Assembly (NCBI GenBank): GCA_016926625.1
Contig: JAFGOE010000019.1
Coordinates: forward strand, 1 to 64,000
Source of the DNA: Candidatus Zhuqueibacterota bacterium
Lineage (GTDB): Bacteria > Zhuqueibacterota > Zhuqueibacteria > Thermofontimicrobiales > Thiofontviventaceae
Direction: 5' to 3'
Length of the DNA: 64,000 nucleotides
Shown: piece by piece, positions 8,547 to 18,299 of the stretch
Numbering within the stretch: the stretch's first letter is position 1
Layout: each line of letters starts with the position of its first letter
Translations under genes and position numbers: made by a program
The notes under the pieces: generated by a model
Told to the model about the DNA's origin: nothing
The model's input: only the letters and a program-made list of their open reading frames with translations
Databases searched by the model: none

Positions 8547-9887
8547 TCAACCGATTTTTTTATGCTTCCACTTTCCTCGCTCAAACCAGACGAAGAACAT
8601 AATGCCCTTGAGCATGGTGGTCGTGCCGATCACCCACCAGATCGCATTGACACCGTAATCCAGTGTAATCGAAAACAGATAACTTGCCGGTACACGCAGC
8701 AATGTTAATGGAATCGATATCAGGAACGGGGGCTTTGTATCTCCGGCGCCAGTAAAGGCTCCTTCGAGCATGATTTCAGGACCTAAAAAAACTTCGAATA
8801 TGGCGATAGCGAATAGGTAGTCAGATCCGATTTTGATGACCTCAGCATCATTGATGAAGAAAGACATAAGCTCCTCACCAAATAAAATAAATAGTATAGA
8901 TGAAAATAGCAGGAAAACGGATGCATAGATCAAGGATCGATGTGTCGCTTTCTCAGCACGATCCGGGTTGCCCGCTCCGATGTTTTGTCCCACTATTGCG
9001 GCTACTGCAGTGGAAAATCCGAACGCTATAAAGAAGGGGATGCCTTCGATGCGGTGACAGATCGAGATTGCGGCCATCGGTGCTGTCCCAAAATACGCAA
9101 TATTTTTTGAGAGTATGATGTATATGATCGAGAATATGCCACCCAGCAAACCGATGGGTGTCCCAATTCTCAGGATTTCCAGGCTATGCGCCACAAAATC
9201 CTTTAATATGAATTTAAATTTAATCCTGATATGTTTTAACAGTGAAGATAGAATAATGAAGCCGATAGAATGCGAAATGACGGAGGCCAGAGCGCCCCCG
9301 GGCATACCCATTTGGGGGAAGCCGTACCAACCAAATATGAAGAACGGATCTAAAATTGCGTTCAGAAACAGCGTGAACACGATGACGATCATGGGTATTA
9401 ATGTGTTCCCTGCAGCCCTGAAGATATTTTCCAAAGAGATGGTCTGGTAAATAAATACCAGTCCCAGTGTGATGATCAATGTGTAATTTTGTGCGTCTTT
9501 TGCGACATTGGGTTCTAATCCCAACAGGTCGAATAAAAATAGATTGATGCTGAAGGTAAGAGCCGCCAGCAAAATCGTGAAAAGCATCGTTAACATGACA
9601 CCCTGAGAAGCCCATATCGACATTCGTTGGTAATTTCGAGAACCTGCGTTTCGCGAGACGAGTGCATTCAGTCCTGCTGCGACGCAATTTGCCAGCGATT
9701 TCAACGTCCACACCACAAAACTGGCGGCACCCATCGCTGCTACCGCTTCAGAGCCCAATTTACCAATCCAAAATAGATCGATAAACTCGAACAGCATGAT
9801 CGAAATCATGGATACCATTGCCGGCAGTGATAATCTGAATATGCTTTTATCGATGGAACCTTCTGTAATGTGAGTGATATTGTCCAT
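8547..9887 (-). CDS. MATE-family multidrug/cation exporter
   Basis: 446 aa, about twelve hydrophobic helices in two homologous halves. Family features include the N-terminal SIFRLSLPAMVSMISIMLFEFIDLFWIGKLG region and, in the second half, AVAAIVGQNIGAGNPDRAEKA. MATE proteins expel organic cations, drugs or metabolites using a Na+ or H+ gradient at the inner membrane. It stands alone, about 160 nt downstream of nothing on its own strand except the UbiB-family gene further upstream. The ribosome binding site is poor (GGAG lies 18 nt away), so the start could shift slightly. Substrate not predictable. Confidence 0.85.
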   Translation of the reverse strand: MDNITHITEGSIDKSIFRLSLPAMVSMISIMLFEFIDLFWIGKLGSEAVAAMGAASFVVWTLKSLANCVAAGLNALVSRNAGSRNYQRMSIWASQGVMLTMLFTILLAALTFSINLFLFDLLGLEPNVAKDAQNYTLIITLGLVFIYQTISLENIFRAAGNTLIPMIVIVFTLFLNAILDPFFIFGWYGFPQMGMPGGALASVISHSIGFIILSSLLKHIRIKFKFILKDFVAHSLEILRIGTPIGLLGGIFSIIYIILSKNIAYFGTAPMAAISICHRIEGIPFFIAFGFSTAVAAIVGQNIGAGNPDRAEKATHRSLIYASVFLLFSSILFILFGEELMSFFINDAEVIKIGSDYLFAIAIFEVFLGPEIMLEGAFTGAGDTKPPFLISIPLTLLRVPASYLFSITLDYGVNAIWWVIGTTTMLKGIMFFVWFERGKWKHKKIG

Positions 9888-10175
9888 GAGGCAGAACCGT
9901 TATCTCCGAAATTATCAGGGATTGATCAATATAGTGTAAGCGAGTTAGGTTTTAAATTATTCCAACGTATTCTGGGGTCTAAAGTTTCCGGAAATTTTCA
10001 AACTACCATGCTTAAGGTGCTGTTTTACTTCCAACCGGTGGTAAGACGATGTGCACGCCGATAATTCGTGAGTAACCTATGATATAATCAAATGATCAGA
10101 TTAGATGATTTTACTAAATTTTGTATGGATTGTAATGATCCTTTGCCGGTCACGTGCTTATCGACTAGTCTGTTA

Positions 10176-11858
10176 TTACAGGTTTCCGGAACGAATAATA
10201 GCAACGACCAGCCATAGTCCAAGGAGTCCGGCGATGATATAACCTATGATACCGATCACAGGGAAACCGAACAACAGCGGACCTTTATCGAGCTGAACGA
10301 TCATCGAAGATCCCACGATGATGGCGGCGATAATTAGGCTAAAGGATAAGCGGTTACTCGCTTTATCGATGTCGCGTATCAGGTTCTCCAGCCGTTGGTG
10401 CTCGAATTTAATGGTCAATTGACCTCTCTTTATTTTTTGCAGAATAGATTTCGTCTCGGATGGAAAAATTCGTATCAGATGAGCAAAATCATCGATCGTA
10501 TCTACAAAATCACGTAGATAAATACGCGGATCAAGCTTCCGAAGCAATAATTTCTTGACATAAGGAGTGGTCAGTTCAATGAAATCGAATTCAGGATCGA
10601 GTTGTCGTCCCACTCCTTCGGTTATGATCAGTGCCTTTGCCATCATGGTTAGATCCGCAGGTAGTCTTATTCTATATCGTTTGATTATCTCCAGAAACTC
10701 GTTGATCAAGCGCCTCATCTCCAATTGGATCAGAGGGATGTGATAATATCGCTCAAGGAAGTCGTTGAGTTCAGTGCGCAGAGCTCTTTCATCGATCTCC
10801 CCTTGAATGATGTTCAAATTCTCAAATACACGCAAAATGCGATGTGCGTCTTTTTTTATAACAGCTGCTAATAGCTCTCCCAATGCTAATCGCAGTTCCT
10901 GGTCGATGGTGCCCATGATTCCGTAATCGATCGGTGCGATCACGTTATCTTTTAAGATAAAGATGTTCCCCGGATGGGGATCGGCGTGAAAGAAGCCGTG
11001 AATGAACACCTGTTCGAGACTGCAAACACCTCCGTTATAGGCAATTACCTTGCGGTCGAGTCCTGCCTTATCCAGCTCGGAAATATTCGACGCCTTAATA
11101 CCTTTAATGTACTCCATAGTTAGAATTTTTAGCGATGTCAATTCCCAGTACACTTTCGGGATGTAAACCATCGAATTGCCCTCGAAATTTCTGCTGAACC
11201 GATCGATATTACGACCTTCCCGAATGAAATCGAGCTCGTTACGGATCGTTTTCGCAAATTCGGCGACGATTTGAGATGGCTCATAGATCTCATTTTCAGG
11301 GATATACCGTTCTATCAATGATGCCAGTTCATATAATATACTGATATCTGTCTCGATGAGCCTGCTGATATCCGGTCGTTGGATCTTGACAACGACTTCC
11401 TGTCCGTCTAACGTGATTGCGTGATGGGCCTGAGCTATTGAAGCGGCCGCGATGGGTTGTTCATTGAAATGGATGAATAATTTTGACGTAGGTTGGCCGA
11501 GTTGGGCTCGTATGATTTGATGCACCTGCTCGATAGGGAAACTAGGCACTTCGTCCTGTAATTTCTGAAATTCTTCTACCATATCGATCGGGATGAGATC
11601 AGGACGGACACTTAATATTTGCCCCAATTTGATGAAAGTAGGTCCCAGTTCCTGCATTGCGAGACGCAATCGATGAGCAGCCGTCACTCGTTTTAAATCT
11701 ATCTTTTTATATCTGGGGATGATCGTCTTTCTCAACTTGATGTAGAACTCAAACTTGAGACGCGATATGATATCATCAAATCCGTATTTGATTAAAACGA
11801 GTACGATCTGCTGATATCGCTTCAAATTTCGATAGGTTTGTGTGATATTTGTTCTCAT
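10176..11858 (-). CDS. UbiB/AarF/ABC1 family atypical kinase
   Basis: 560 aa, the normal length of bacterial UbiB proteins. The KxGQ motif region is visible as FIKLGQILSVRPDLIP (about residues 74-89). It is followed by the alanine-rich loop AAASIAQAHHA, VVVKIQRP, and the catalytic HADPHPGN and DYG motifs. Two hydrophobic helices close the protein (about 505-555). The family supports biosynthesis or extraction of isoprenoid quinones at the membrane and shows ATPase activity. The menaquinone-type prenyltransferase at 36878 fits a quinone role but is distant. A GAGAGA upstream is the only candidate ribosome binding site. Confidence 0.88.
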   Translation of the reverse strand: MRTNITQTYRNLKRYQQIVLVLIKYGFDDIISRLKFEFYIKLRKTIIPRYKKIDLKRVTAAHRLRLAMQELGPTFIKLGQILSVRPDLIPIDMVEEFQKLQDEVPSFPIEQVHQIIRAQLGQPTSKLFIHFNEQPIAAASIAQAHHAITLDGQEVVVKIQRPDISRLIETDISILYELASLIERYIPENEIYEPSQIVAEFAKTIRNELDFIREGRNIDRFSRNFEGNSMVYIPKVYWELTSLKILTMEYIKGIKASNISELDKAGLDRKVIAYNGGVCSLEQVFIHGFFHADPHPGNIFILKDNVIAPIDYGIMGTIDQELRLALGELLAAVIKKDAHRILRVFENLNIIQGEIDERALRTELNDFLERYYHIPLIQLEMRRLINEFLEIIKRYRIRLPADLTMMAKALIITEGVGRQLDPEFDFIELTTPYVKKLLLRKLDPRIYLRDFVDTIDDFAHLIRIFPSETKSILQKIKRGQLTIKFEHQRLENLIRDIDKASNRLSFSLIIAAIIVGSSMIVQLDKGPLLFGFPVIGIIGYIIAGLLGLWLVVAIIRSGNL

Positions 11859-12010
11859 CGGATCTAATATCTCTCTTCAATAGTGTTCAATGACGTGCAT
11901 GTTCATTTATCAACGTAAATATACTAAAATTATTTGTCAGATGACACTATAATATTCAAGAAATTTACGGATCGGATGCTTGATTCGCATTTCTTAAATT
12001 AATAATAGGC

Positions 12011-12038
12011 TTGATTTTATTCAAATTATTATTATATT
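12011..12038 (+). promoter_or_regulatory. Promoter TTGATT-16-TATATT before urocanase
   Basis: TTGATT (12011-12016), 16-nt spacer, TATATT (12033-12038), about 50 nt upstream of the urocanase start. Confidence 0.45.
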
Positions 12039-12093
12039 TAGTAAGACACGGTAATAAAGTTCGTCGTGCATATCATACAAACACGAGGTGAGC

Positions 12094-14130
12094 ATGAATA
12101 ATTTAGAGATATCGACTTCTTCTTACATTAAATTGCAGGATACATTACCTCCTCCGATAAAGTTCCAGCCTGGAATACGTCGCGCGCCTAATCGCGGCTT
12201 ACCCCTCTCTCCAAAAGAGATCGTTCTCTCTTTAAAAAATGCATTAAGGTACATTCCGGAATCATTGCACGAAACCCTCGCGCCTGAGTTCTTAACCGAA
12301 TTAAAACAAATGGGGAGAATTTATGGATATCGTTTTCGGCCTCAGGGGAAGATTTGGGGTAAACCAATAGACGATTATAAAGGCATTCTCGAGGCAAGAG
12401 CGCTACAGGTGATGATTGATAACAACCTGGATTTTGATGTTGCCCTTTATCCTTATGAACTGGTCACTTATGGAGAGACGGGACAAATATTTCAGAATTG
12501 GATGCAGTACAATCTGGTTAAACAATATCTTGAAACGATGAACGAAGAACAGACATTGGTAGTGAGTTCTGGCCATCCTGTCGGTTTATTCCCATCAAAT
12601 CGTTACTCTCCACGCGTCATCTCCACGAACGGTTTGATTGTGGGCAACTGGGATAATCCGGATGAGTTCAAACGCCTCGCAGCTCTCGGCACCTCAAATT
12701 ATGGTCAGATGACTGCTGGTGGATGGATGTATATCGGTCCCCAGGGCATCGTTCACGGAACCTATATCACCTTGTTGAACGCTGGCAGAAAATATCTCGG
12801 CATCGATCCGGAACGTGATTTAAGAGGAATCTGTTTTGTATCATCGGGTTTGGGAGGTATGTCTGGCGCTCAGGCGAAGGCAGTTGAGATTGCGGGAGGA
12901 GTAGGCGTGATCGCTGAGGTCGATTACAGTCGGATTAAAACCCGATATGACCAGGGCTGGGTGAGAATGATTTCCGATGATCTGCACGAGATCGAGAAGT
13001 GGTTGAGAGAGTATCGAGTCGCCGGCAAGGCTGTATCGATCGCATATCATGGTAACATCGTCGATCTGTTGGAGTATCTCGAACGTAAGCAGATCGATGT
13101 GGAACTGCTATCCGATCAAACCTCCTGCCATGCAGTTTATGAGGGTGGCTATACACCCGTGGGAACTACGTTTGAAGAGGGGCGCAGGATTCTAAAAGAT
13201 GAACCGGAGACATTTCGGGATTTGGTCGATCGATCGCTAAGGCGACATTTTGACGTCATTCGAAAGTTGACTGCTCGAGGAAGTTATTTTTGGGATTACG
13301 GAAATAGTTTCATGGCATCCGTGTTCAACGCGGGTGTGCATGAGATCGTTACAAACGGAGTGAACACGAATGATGGATTTATCTGGCCTTCCTATGTCGA
13401 AGACATTATGGGTCCGATTTGTTTCGATCATGGTTTCGGTCCGTTTCGCTGGATCTGTCTCAGCAGATCAGATGAAGACCTGCATAAAACCGATGTGGCA
13501 GCGATGAGTTGCATCGACCCGACGAAGAGCCCGCTAAATCGGGATAATTATCACTGGATCGAAACGGCGGAGAAAAATAAACTGGTTGTAGGTACTAAAG
13601 CGCGAATTCTGTATGCAGATGAAAAAGGTCGAGTGGAGATTGCCCTGAAATTTAACCAGATGGTTCGCGAGGGACAGGTTGGCCAAATTATGATCGGACG
13701 AGATCACCATGACGTGTCAGGCACTGATTCTCCGTTCAGGGAGACAGCCAATATTTATGACGGTAGTCGCATTACGGCTGATATGTCGGTTCAGTGCTTT
13801 GGGGGAAACATAGCGCGCGGCATGACGCTGGTCGTGTTGTCCAACGGTGGCGGCGTCGGTATCGGTCGTGCCAGTAATGGCGGGAATGGAATAGTACTCG
13901 ATGGTAGCGAACGGATCGATAACGTCATTAAAAAAGGTCTTTCGTGGGACGTGATGGGAGGGATTGCACGAAGAAGCTGGGCCCGCAACGAAAATGCGAT
14001 GCGCACCGCCAGTCAATGGAATCAGGTTCATCAAAGCGATGGTCACATTACGATGCCTTTCCTAACTAAAGAGGGTTTGGCCGAATCGCTGGTGAACGAA
14101 TTCGTCAAAAAGGATACAAAAATGATGTAG
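12094..14130 (+). CDS. hutU: Urocanate hydratase (urocanase), long form
   Basis: 678 aa. Urocanase uses tightly bound NAD+ as an electrophile to hydrate urocanate in histidine breakdown. Visible family signatures are QMTAGGWMYIGPQGIVHGT, the NAD-binding GLGGMSGAQAKA (about 252-263), FMASVFNAGVHEIVTNG, MVREGQVGQIMIGRDHHD and the conserved FGGNIARGMTLVVLSNGGG end. The long form with insertions (about 100 residues more than the 555-aa proteobacterial enzyme) resembles the one in Bacteroidota. I prefer ATG 12094 over the in-frame GTG two codons upstream, because GAGGTGA is then correctly spaced. No hutH, hutI or hutG is nearby. A secreted aminopeptidase follows 44 nt downstream on the same strand. 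Confidence 0.93.
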   Translation: MNNLEISTSSYIKLQDTLPPPIKFQPGIRRAPNRGLPLSPKEIVLSLKNALRYIPESLHETLAPEFLTELKQMGRIYGYRFRPQGKIWGKPIDDYKGILEARALQVMIDNNLDFDVALYPYELVTYGETGQIFQNWMQYNLVKQYLETMNEEQTLVVSSGHPVGLFPSNRYSPRVISTNGLIVGNWDNPDEFKRLAALGTSNYGQMTAGGWMYIGPQGIVHGTYITLLNAGRKYLGIDPERDLRGICFVSSGLGGMSGAQAKAVEIAGGVGVIAEVDYSRIKTRYDQGWVRMISDDLHEIEKWLREYRVAGKAVSIAYHGNIVDLLEYLERKQIDVELLSDQTSCHAVYEGGYTPVGTTFEEGRRILKDEPETFRDLVDRSLRRHFDVIRKLTARGSYFWDYGNSFMASVFNAGVHEIVTNGVNTNDGFIWPSYVEDIMGPICFDHGFGPFRWICLSRSDEDLHKTDVAAMSCIDPTKSPLNRDNYHWIETAEKNKLVVGTKARILYADEKGRVEIALKFNQMVREGQVGQIMIGRDHHDVSGTDSPFRETANIYDGSRITADMSVQCFGGNIARGMTLVVLSNGGGVGIGRASNGGNGIVLDGSERIDNVIKKGLSWDVMGGIARRSWARNENAMRTASQWNQVHQSDGHITMPFLTKEGLAESLVNEFVKKDTKMM

Positions 14131-14174
14131 ATAGTCAGTTTTTTGCTGTTCACTAAAACGATGGAGCATGCTCA

Positions 14175-15602
14175 ATGAGATTTAAAGTTGCATTATTACC
14201 GATTATATTCATGATGTTGTCTTTTCAAAATGTGATCGTCAATTCTGCATATGCTCAGGAAGGCGATATCAGTCACTCGATGTTGAGCCAGTTGAAACTT
14301 GCAGTTAAGAAAAGTAAAAATTTTGATGCTTTGAAGAATGCAGTGTCCAATAATGATCTTCAAACACTTGCTCTGGTTCGCGACCAGGTCGGTAAAATCG
14401 ATCACTTTTACAACGTTACGATCGATTCGATAGGTAAAATCAAGATCACGAATCAAAAATCATCAGGGCGCTGTTGGTTATTTACTGCCCTGAATGTCCT
14501 TCGGTTGGATGTGATCAAAAAGTATGAATTGGATAGTTTTGAATTCTCAGAGACGTTCTGTTTTTTTTACGATCAACTCGAGAAGTCGAATTTGTTTCTC
14601 GAAGGGGTGATTGATACACGGAATCTGAATTTTGATGATCGTCGGGTCGAATGGTTATTTAGACATCCTATCGGCGATGGCGGGGTATGGAATATGGCCG
14701 TCGCCCTGATTGAAAAATATGGGGTGGTTCCTAATGAAGCGATGCCGGAGACATACCATAGCGAGAACACGTCCAGCATGAGTCGACTTTTGCGAACCAG
14801 GTTAAGACAGGGGGGATTGAAGATCAGAAATATGGCACAGGAAAGAAAATCCATTACTGCCTTACGGGAAGAGAAGTTAAATACATTAAGTGATGTCTAT
14901 AAAATATTAATCGCCAGTCTCGGAGAACCTCCTGATATGTTAATCTGGCGGTATAAAGATCGTAAGGATCAAATCCATGAATGGTCGCCTATGACCCCGT
15001 TGGCATTTGCGAACCAAGTCATTGCTGGCTCACTACAGGATCAGGTCATGTTAATGAATGATCCCAGTCGAGAATATTACACATTATACGAGATCGAATT
15101 CGATCGTAATGTGCACGGTCAGCCTAACTGGACTTACATCAATCTGCCGGTAAATTTGTTAAAGGAGTATGCGAAAAAATCGTTGGTCGACGGATACGCC
15201 ATGTATTTCTCCTGCGATGTGGGAAAACAGCTGAACCGTGATGAAGGCATACTGAGTACTGTGAACTACGATTATGAATCAATTTATGACATCGAACTGA
15301 CAATGAACAAAGAGGAACGAATACAAACATTTGATAGCGGTTCGTCTCATGCAATGACTCTCGTTGCAGTGGATACGACAGCTTCAGGTGCGACTGAAAA
15401 ATGGCGGCTCGAGAATAGCTGGGGAGCAGAAAAAGGACATAATGGGTACTTGACCATGACAGACTGTTGGTTCGATGAATATATGTTTAGACTGGTCGTG
15501 AGAAAAGATTATATGCCGGAGAATGTTCTGAAAATTCTTGAACAGAAACCCATAAAATTACACCCCTGGGATCCGATGTATCTGCCGTTTGAAGATCAAT
15601 GA
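14175..15602 (+). CDS. Secreted C1-family aminopeptidase (bleomycin hydrolase/PepC-like)
   Basis: 475 aa. The papain-type triad is intact: Cys100 in SSGRCWLFTALN, His392 in SSHAMTLVAVD and Asn414 in LENSWGAEKGHNGY. Length and motif order match aminopeptidase C/bleomycin hydrolase, which is normally a cytoplasmic hexamer trimming peptides from the N-terminus. Here a signal peptide (about residues 1-27, ending SAYAQ) precedes the enzyme, so it is exported, as in several Bacteroidota homologues. GGAG upstream of ATG 14175 is the likely ribosome binding site. It lies between urocanase and a GH44 glucanase with short gaps (44 and 24 nt), suggesting one transcript of nutrient-scavenging genes, though no common pathway is obvious. 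Confidence 0.88.
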   Translation: MRFKVALLPIIFMMLSFQNVIVNSAYAQEGDISHSMLSQLKLAVKKSKNFDALKNAVSNNDLQTLALVRDQVGKIDHFYNVTIDSIGKIKITNQKSSGRCWLFTALNVLRLDVIKKYELDSFEFSETFCFFYDQLEKSNLFLEGVIDTRNLNFDDRRVEWLFRHPIGDGGVWNMAVALIEKYGVVPNEAMPETYHSENTSSMSRLLRTRLRQGGLKIRNMAQERKSITALREEKLNTLSDVYKILIASLGEPPDMLIWRYKDRKDQIHEWSPMTPLAFANQVIAGSLQDQVMLMNDPSREYYTLYEIEFDRNVHGQPNWTYINLPVNLLKEYAKKSLVDGYAMYFSCDVGKQLNRDEGILSTVNYDYESIYDIELTMNKEERIQTFDSGSSHAMTLVAVDTTASGATEKWRLENSWGAEKGHNGYLTMTDCWFDEYMFRLVVRKDYMPENVLKILEQKPIKLHPWDPMYLPFEDQ

Positions 15603-15626
15603 AGTTTATCAGGAAGGAAGACAAAC

Positions 15627-17537
15627 ATGAAGACATTTCAAATCATCATGACAGCTGCGTTCATCGCTCTGTATTCATTCAGCGCATTATCTGCCGATAT
15701 CACCCTCGAAATCAAGACTGGCGAAGGTAGGAAAGCCATCAGTAGTTATATCTACGGAACGAATCAGCTTTTGTCCGGCACCGAGAATTGGACGGCCAGG
15801 AGAATAGGGGGCAACCGTCTGACTGGCTATAACTGGGAAAATAACGCTTCCAATGCCGGTAAGGATAACAATCACGTCAGTGATGGGTGGCTGACCAGCT
15901 CCTATGGCATTCCGGCGGGCGAATCGGATGTGCCGGGCAGATTGCTGACGCATTTTCATGAGACCAACTTATCGATGAATTTACATTCAATGATTACGGT
16001 TCAGATGGCTGGCTTCGTATCAAAAGACAAAGCCGGGATCGTCAGTGAAGCGGAGACTGCTCCCTCGGGTCGCTGGGTCGAAGCGCTGCCCTTTAAAAAT
16101 GCTGAATTTTCATTGGAGCCCAATTTAGATGATGGCTTTGTATATCTCGATGAGATGGTGAATTTTTTGGTTGCCACCTACGGTGGAGCTGCTGATGAGG
16201 GTGGAGTAGAAGCGTATGCTCTGGATAATGAGCCAGCGCTGTGGTCAAACACCCATCCCAGAATACATCCGGAAAATGCGACTTGTACGGAACTCATCAA
16301 TCGCAGCATCGAGATGAGTAAGGCGATCAAGCAAGTCGATCCTGAATGCGAAATATTTGGTCCCTGTCTCTACGGGTTTATGGCGTTTTATAGCCTCCAA
16401 AATGCGAATGATTGGAACAGTGTTCGTGGCAGTAAGAAGTGGTTCATCGAGTATTATCTGGAAAGAATGAAATTTGCCGGCCTGATAGCTGGTAAACGGT
16501 TGCTGGATGTTTTGGATGTGCACTGGTATCCGGAGGCAAGAGGAGATAATCGCATCGTTTTCAATAGTACGGGTTCGCTAAAAGACGCCCAGGCGAGAGT
16601 GCAGGCCCCACGCTCTTTGTGGGATCATGATTATCTTGAAGACAGCTGGATTGCTGCAAGTTTCAGTACATTTTTACCTTTAGTACCCAATCTTAAATCA
16701 GCTATCGATAAATATTATCCCGGCACCAGGATCGCCATCACCGAATATTCCTACGGTGGTGAAAATGAGATCTCTGGTGGTATCGCGATGGCCGATGTGC
16801 TCGGAATATTTGGAAAATATGACGTTTATTATGCGACCTATTGGCAAACGTCCTCATCCTATCCATATCATTCAGCTGCATTCCGGATTTATCGTAATTA
16901 CGACGGTGAAAATTCTACTTTTGGTAACACTTCATTACACGCGGAGACATCGGATATCGTCAGCAGCTCAGTGTACGCATCGATGTTCGATGAGGATGAG
17001 TCTGAGTTACACCTTATCGTGATCAACAAGGATTTCGATGATTCGAAACTTTTTGAGATCAACATCCAAAGTAGTCAGATTTATGAGCGGGCAGAAATTT
17101 ACGCATTCGATGAGACGAGCGCAGCAATAAAGGAACTGACACCCATTGACACCATAACCGATAACCACATCACAATCGAGATTCCCAGATTGACCGTGGC
17201 TCACATGGTTCTGACCGGCACTGCTTCTGCAGTCAGGTATGGAGATCATTTAGATGAACCTCTGCGAAGATCGTTTGAATTACTTAACATATATCCGAAT
17301 CCTTTTAATGCGAGCTGCAGAATAGAGTACCCGGTTTCCGTCTCCTCAGATGGAACATTGTCGATTTTTAACCTGAAGGGAGAATCAATAAAGAGCTTCG
17401 CGCAGCTTCCGGCATGGGGTCATGTAATCTGGAATGGTTTGAATGGTAACGGACATCCGGTACCTTCCGGAATATACATCATTCGCTATCTGGACAGTTC
17501 CAGGGAGGCATCGATGAAGATCACTTACATGAAATAG
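15627..17537 (+). CDS. Secreted GH44 endoglucanase with T9SS-type sorting domain
   Basis: 636 aa. A signal peptide (about 1-22) is followed by a glycoside hydrolase family 44 catalytic domain, recognised from RRIGGNRLTGYNWENNASN at ~57-75, a hallmark of the family. The likely acid/base is Glu202 in DNEPALW and the nucleophile Glu373 in ITEYSYGG. A beta-sandwich follows (about 430-535), as in known GH44 enzymes. Residues about 555-636 are a sorting domain (YPNPFNAS start, SGIYIIRY end), implying type IX export. GH44 enzymes cut beta-1,4 glucan chains such as cellulose, xyloglucan or glucomannan. AGGAAGGA fixes the start. It is the only polysaccharide hydrolase in the window. Confidence 0.9.
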   Translation: MKTFQIIMTAAFIALYSFSALSADITLEIKTGEGRKAISSYIYGTNQLLSGTENWTARRIGGNRLTGYNWENNASNAGKDNNHVSDGWLTSSYGIPAGESDVPGRLLTHFHETNLSMNLHSMITVQMAGFVSKDKAGIVSEAETAPSGRWVEALPFKNAEFSLEPNLDDGFVYLDEMVNFLVATYGGAADEGGVEAYALDNEPALWSNTHPRIHPENATCTELINRSIEMSKAIKQVDPECEIFGPCLYGFMAFYSLQNANDWNSVRGSKKWFIEYYLERMKFAGLIAGKRLLDVLDVHWYPEARGDNRIVFNSTGSLKDAQARVQAPRSLWDHDYLEDSWIAASFSTFLPLVPNLKSAIDKYYPGTRIAITEYSYGGENEISGGIAMADVLGIFGKYDVYYATYWQTSSSYPYHSAAFRIYRNYDGENSTFGNTSLHAETSDIVSSSVYASMFDEDESELHLIVINKDFDDSKLFEINIQSSQIYERAEIYAFDETSAAIKELTPIDTITDNHITIEIPRLTVAHMVLTGTASAVRYGDHLDEPLRRSFELLNIYPNPFNASCRIEYPVSVSSDGTLSIFNLKGESIKSFAQLPAWGHVIWNGLNGNGHPVPSGIYIIRYLDSSREASMKITYMK

Positions 17538-17698
17538 TTTTTCATTTTACTTTAAAAGACGACAACATGTTTTCCGCACAAAAATAATCGAAGTCATGAG
17601 ATAAAAAAATAATGACTAAATATGGTAATTTTTTAAGATGATAATCTCTATATATGGGTAGACCGAGTGAAAAATGTTATAAAATTGAAATATTTTCC

Positions 17699-17727
17699 TT
17701 GACATTTTTAAATTAATTACATATATT
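17699..17727 (+). promoter_or_regulatory. Promoter TTGACA-17-TATATT (in gene-free gap 17538-17838)
   Basis: A near-consensus promoter: TTGACA (17699-17704), 17 nt, TATATT (17722-17727). It predicts a leader of about 105 nt for the small membrane protein at 17839. Apart from this, the 301-base gap holds nothing I recognise. Confidence 0.65.
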
Positions 17728-17838
17728 TTAATAAGGTTAACTTTCGAATATATCTTGTATTGATAGACAAGGTACACTCTATCAAATCATCGCGATTTGA
17801 ATAGTTGTTCGTTTTCATTTAAATAAGGAGGATTAGAG

Positions 17839-18009
17839 ATGAGATTAAATGCACCGAAGAATATCACATGGTGGATTTCATTGATTCTTGCTGTTTTAGC
17901 AGTATTAGGGAAATTTATTGCTATTCCTTTTATCACTGTTAATGCATTTTGGGTATTGCTTGTTGGTTTCGTGCTGCTTTGGTTGGGAACATTTGTAAAA
18001 GGACTTTAG
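17839..18009 (+). CDS. Small two-helix membrane protein
   Basis: 56 aa, ATG 17839 to TAG 18007-18009. Beginning MRLNAPKNITWWISLILAVL, it has two hydrophobic segments (about residues 11-32 and 36-52) and a short basic end. An excellent ribosome binding site (AAGGAGG, 9 nt from the ATG) and a strong promoter upstream argue for a genuinely expressed gene. Proteins with this N-terminal 'APKNITWW' look recur, to my memory, as unnamed small membrane proteins in various bacteria. I cannot name a family or function. A T-tailed structured segment follows at 18091-18188. Confidence 0.75.
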   Translation: MRLNAPKNITWWISLILAVLAVLGKFIAIPFITVNAFWVLLVGFVLLWLGTFVKGL

Positions 18010-18090
18010 TATTTAGTCTGTTCTTCAACTAACAGTGATAAGTGCTAATAAGCGTTTTCTTTCACGTTGTATTCAAGATCAAAACATAGG

Positions 18091-18188
18091 TTGAGCTGAT
18101 TTTCGTAAAAAATCTGGCGTTTGCTGAGTGGCTGTGAGTATCAGAGGGTTTGGAATGGTTGTTGGACGAAATCAGCTCACTTTTTTTT
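18091..18188 (+). ncRNA. Structured segment with T-tract: long-loop terminator or small RNA
   Basis: The arms 18092-18105 and 18167-18179 pair as GAGCTGATTT/AAATCAGCTC plus a CG/CG pair beyond a single bulged T, giving about 14 bp. They enclose about 61 nt and are followed by eight T (18181-18188). A normal intrinsic terminator has a loop under about 10 nt, so this could be either a terminator with an extra internal domain or the end of a ~100-nt RNA. It lies in the gap 18010-18343, which has no protein gene. Confidence 0.45.
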
Positions 18189-18270
18189 ATCTTCTCTGTA
18201 TCCACGGATTAATCCCTTCTTTACTCGACTCATCAAGTCGCCTCACTTAAAATAAGATAAATTATAATTC

Positions 18271-18299
18271 TTGACATTGTGCGAAATTTTTTTTATTAT
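18271..18299 (+). promoter_or_regulatory. Promoter TTGACA-17-TATTAT
   Basis: TTGACA (18271-18276), 17-nt spacer, TATTAT (18294-18299). It predicts a leader of about 38 nt for the isochorismatase-like gene at 18344. Confidence 0.65.

Noticed and set aside
9870-10064. 64-codon plus-strand frame between the MATE and UbiB-family genes
   Set aside because: It starts inside the antisense of the MATE gene, has no ribosome binding site and resembles no protein.
12088-12093. GTG start two codons upstream for urocanase
   Set aside because: The GTG is part of the likely Shine-Dalgarno GAGGTGA; ATG 12094 has better spacing.
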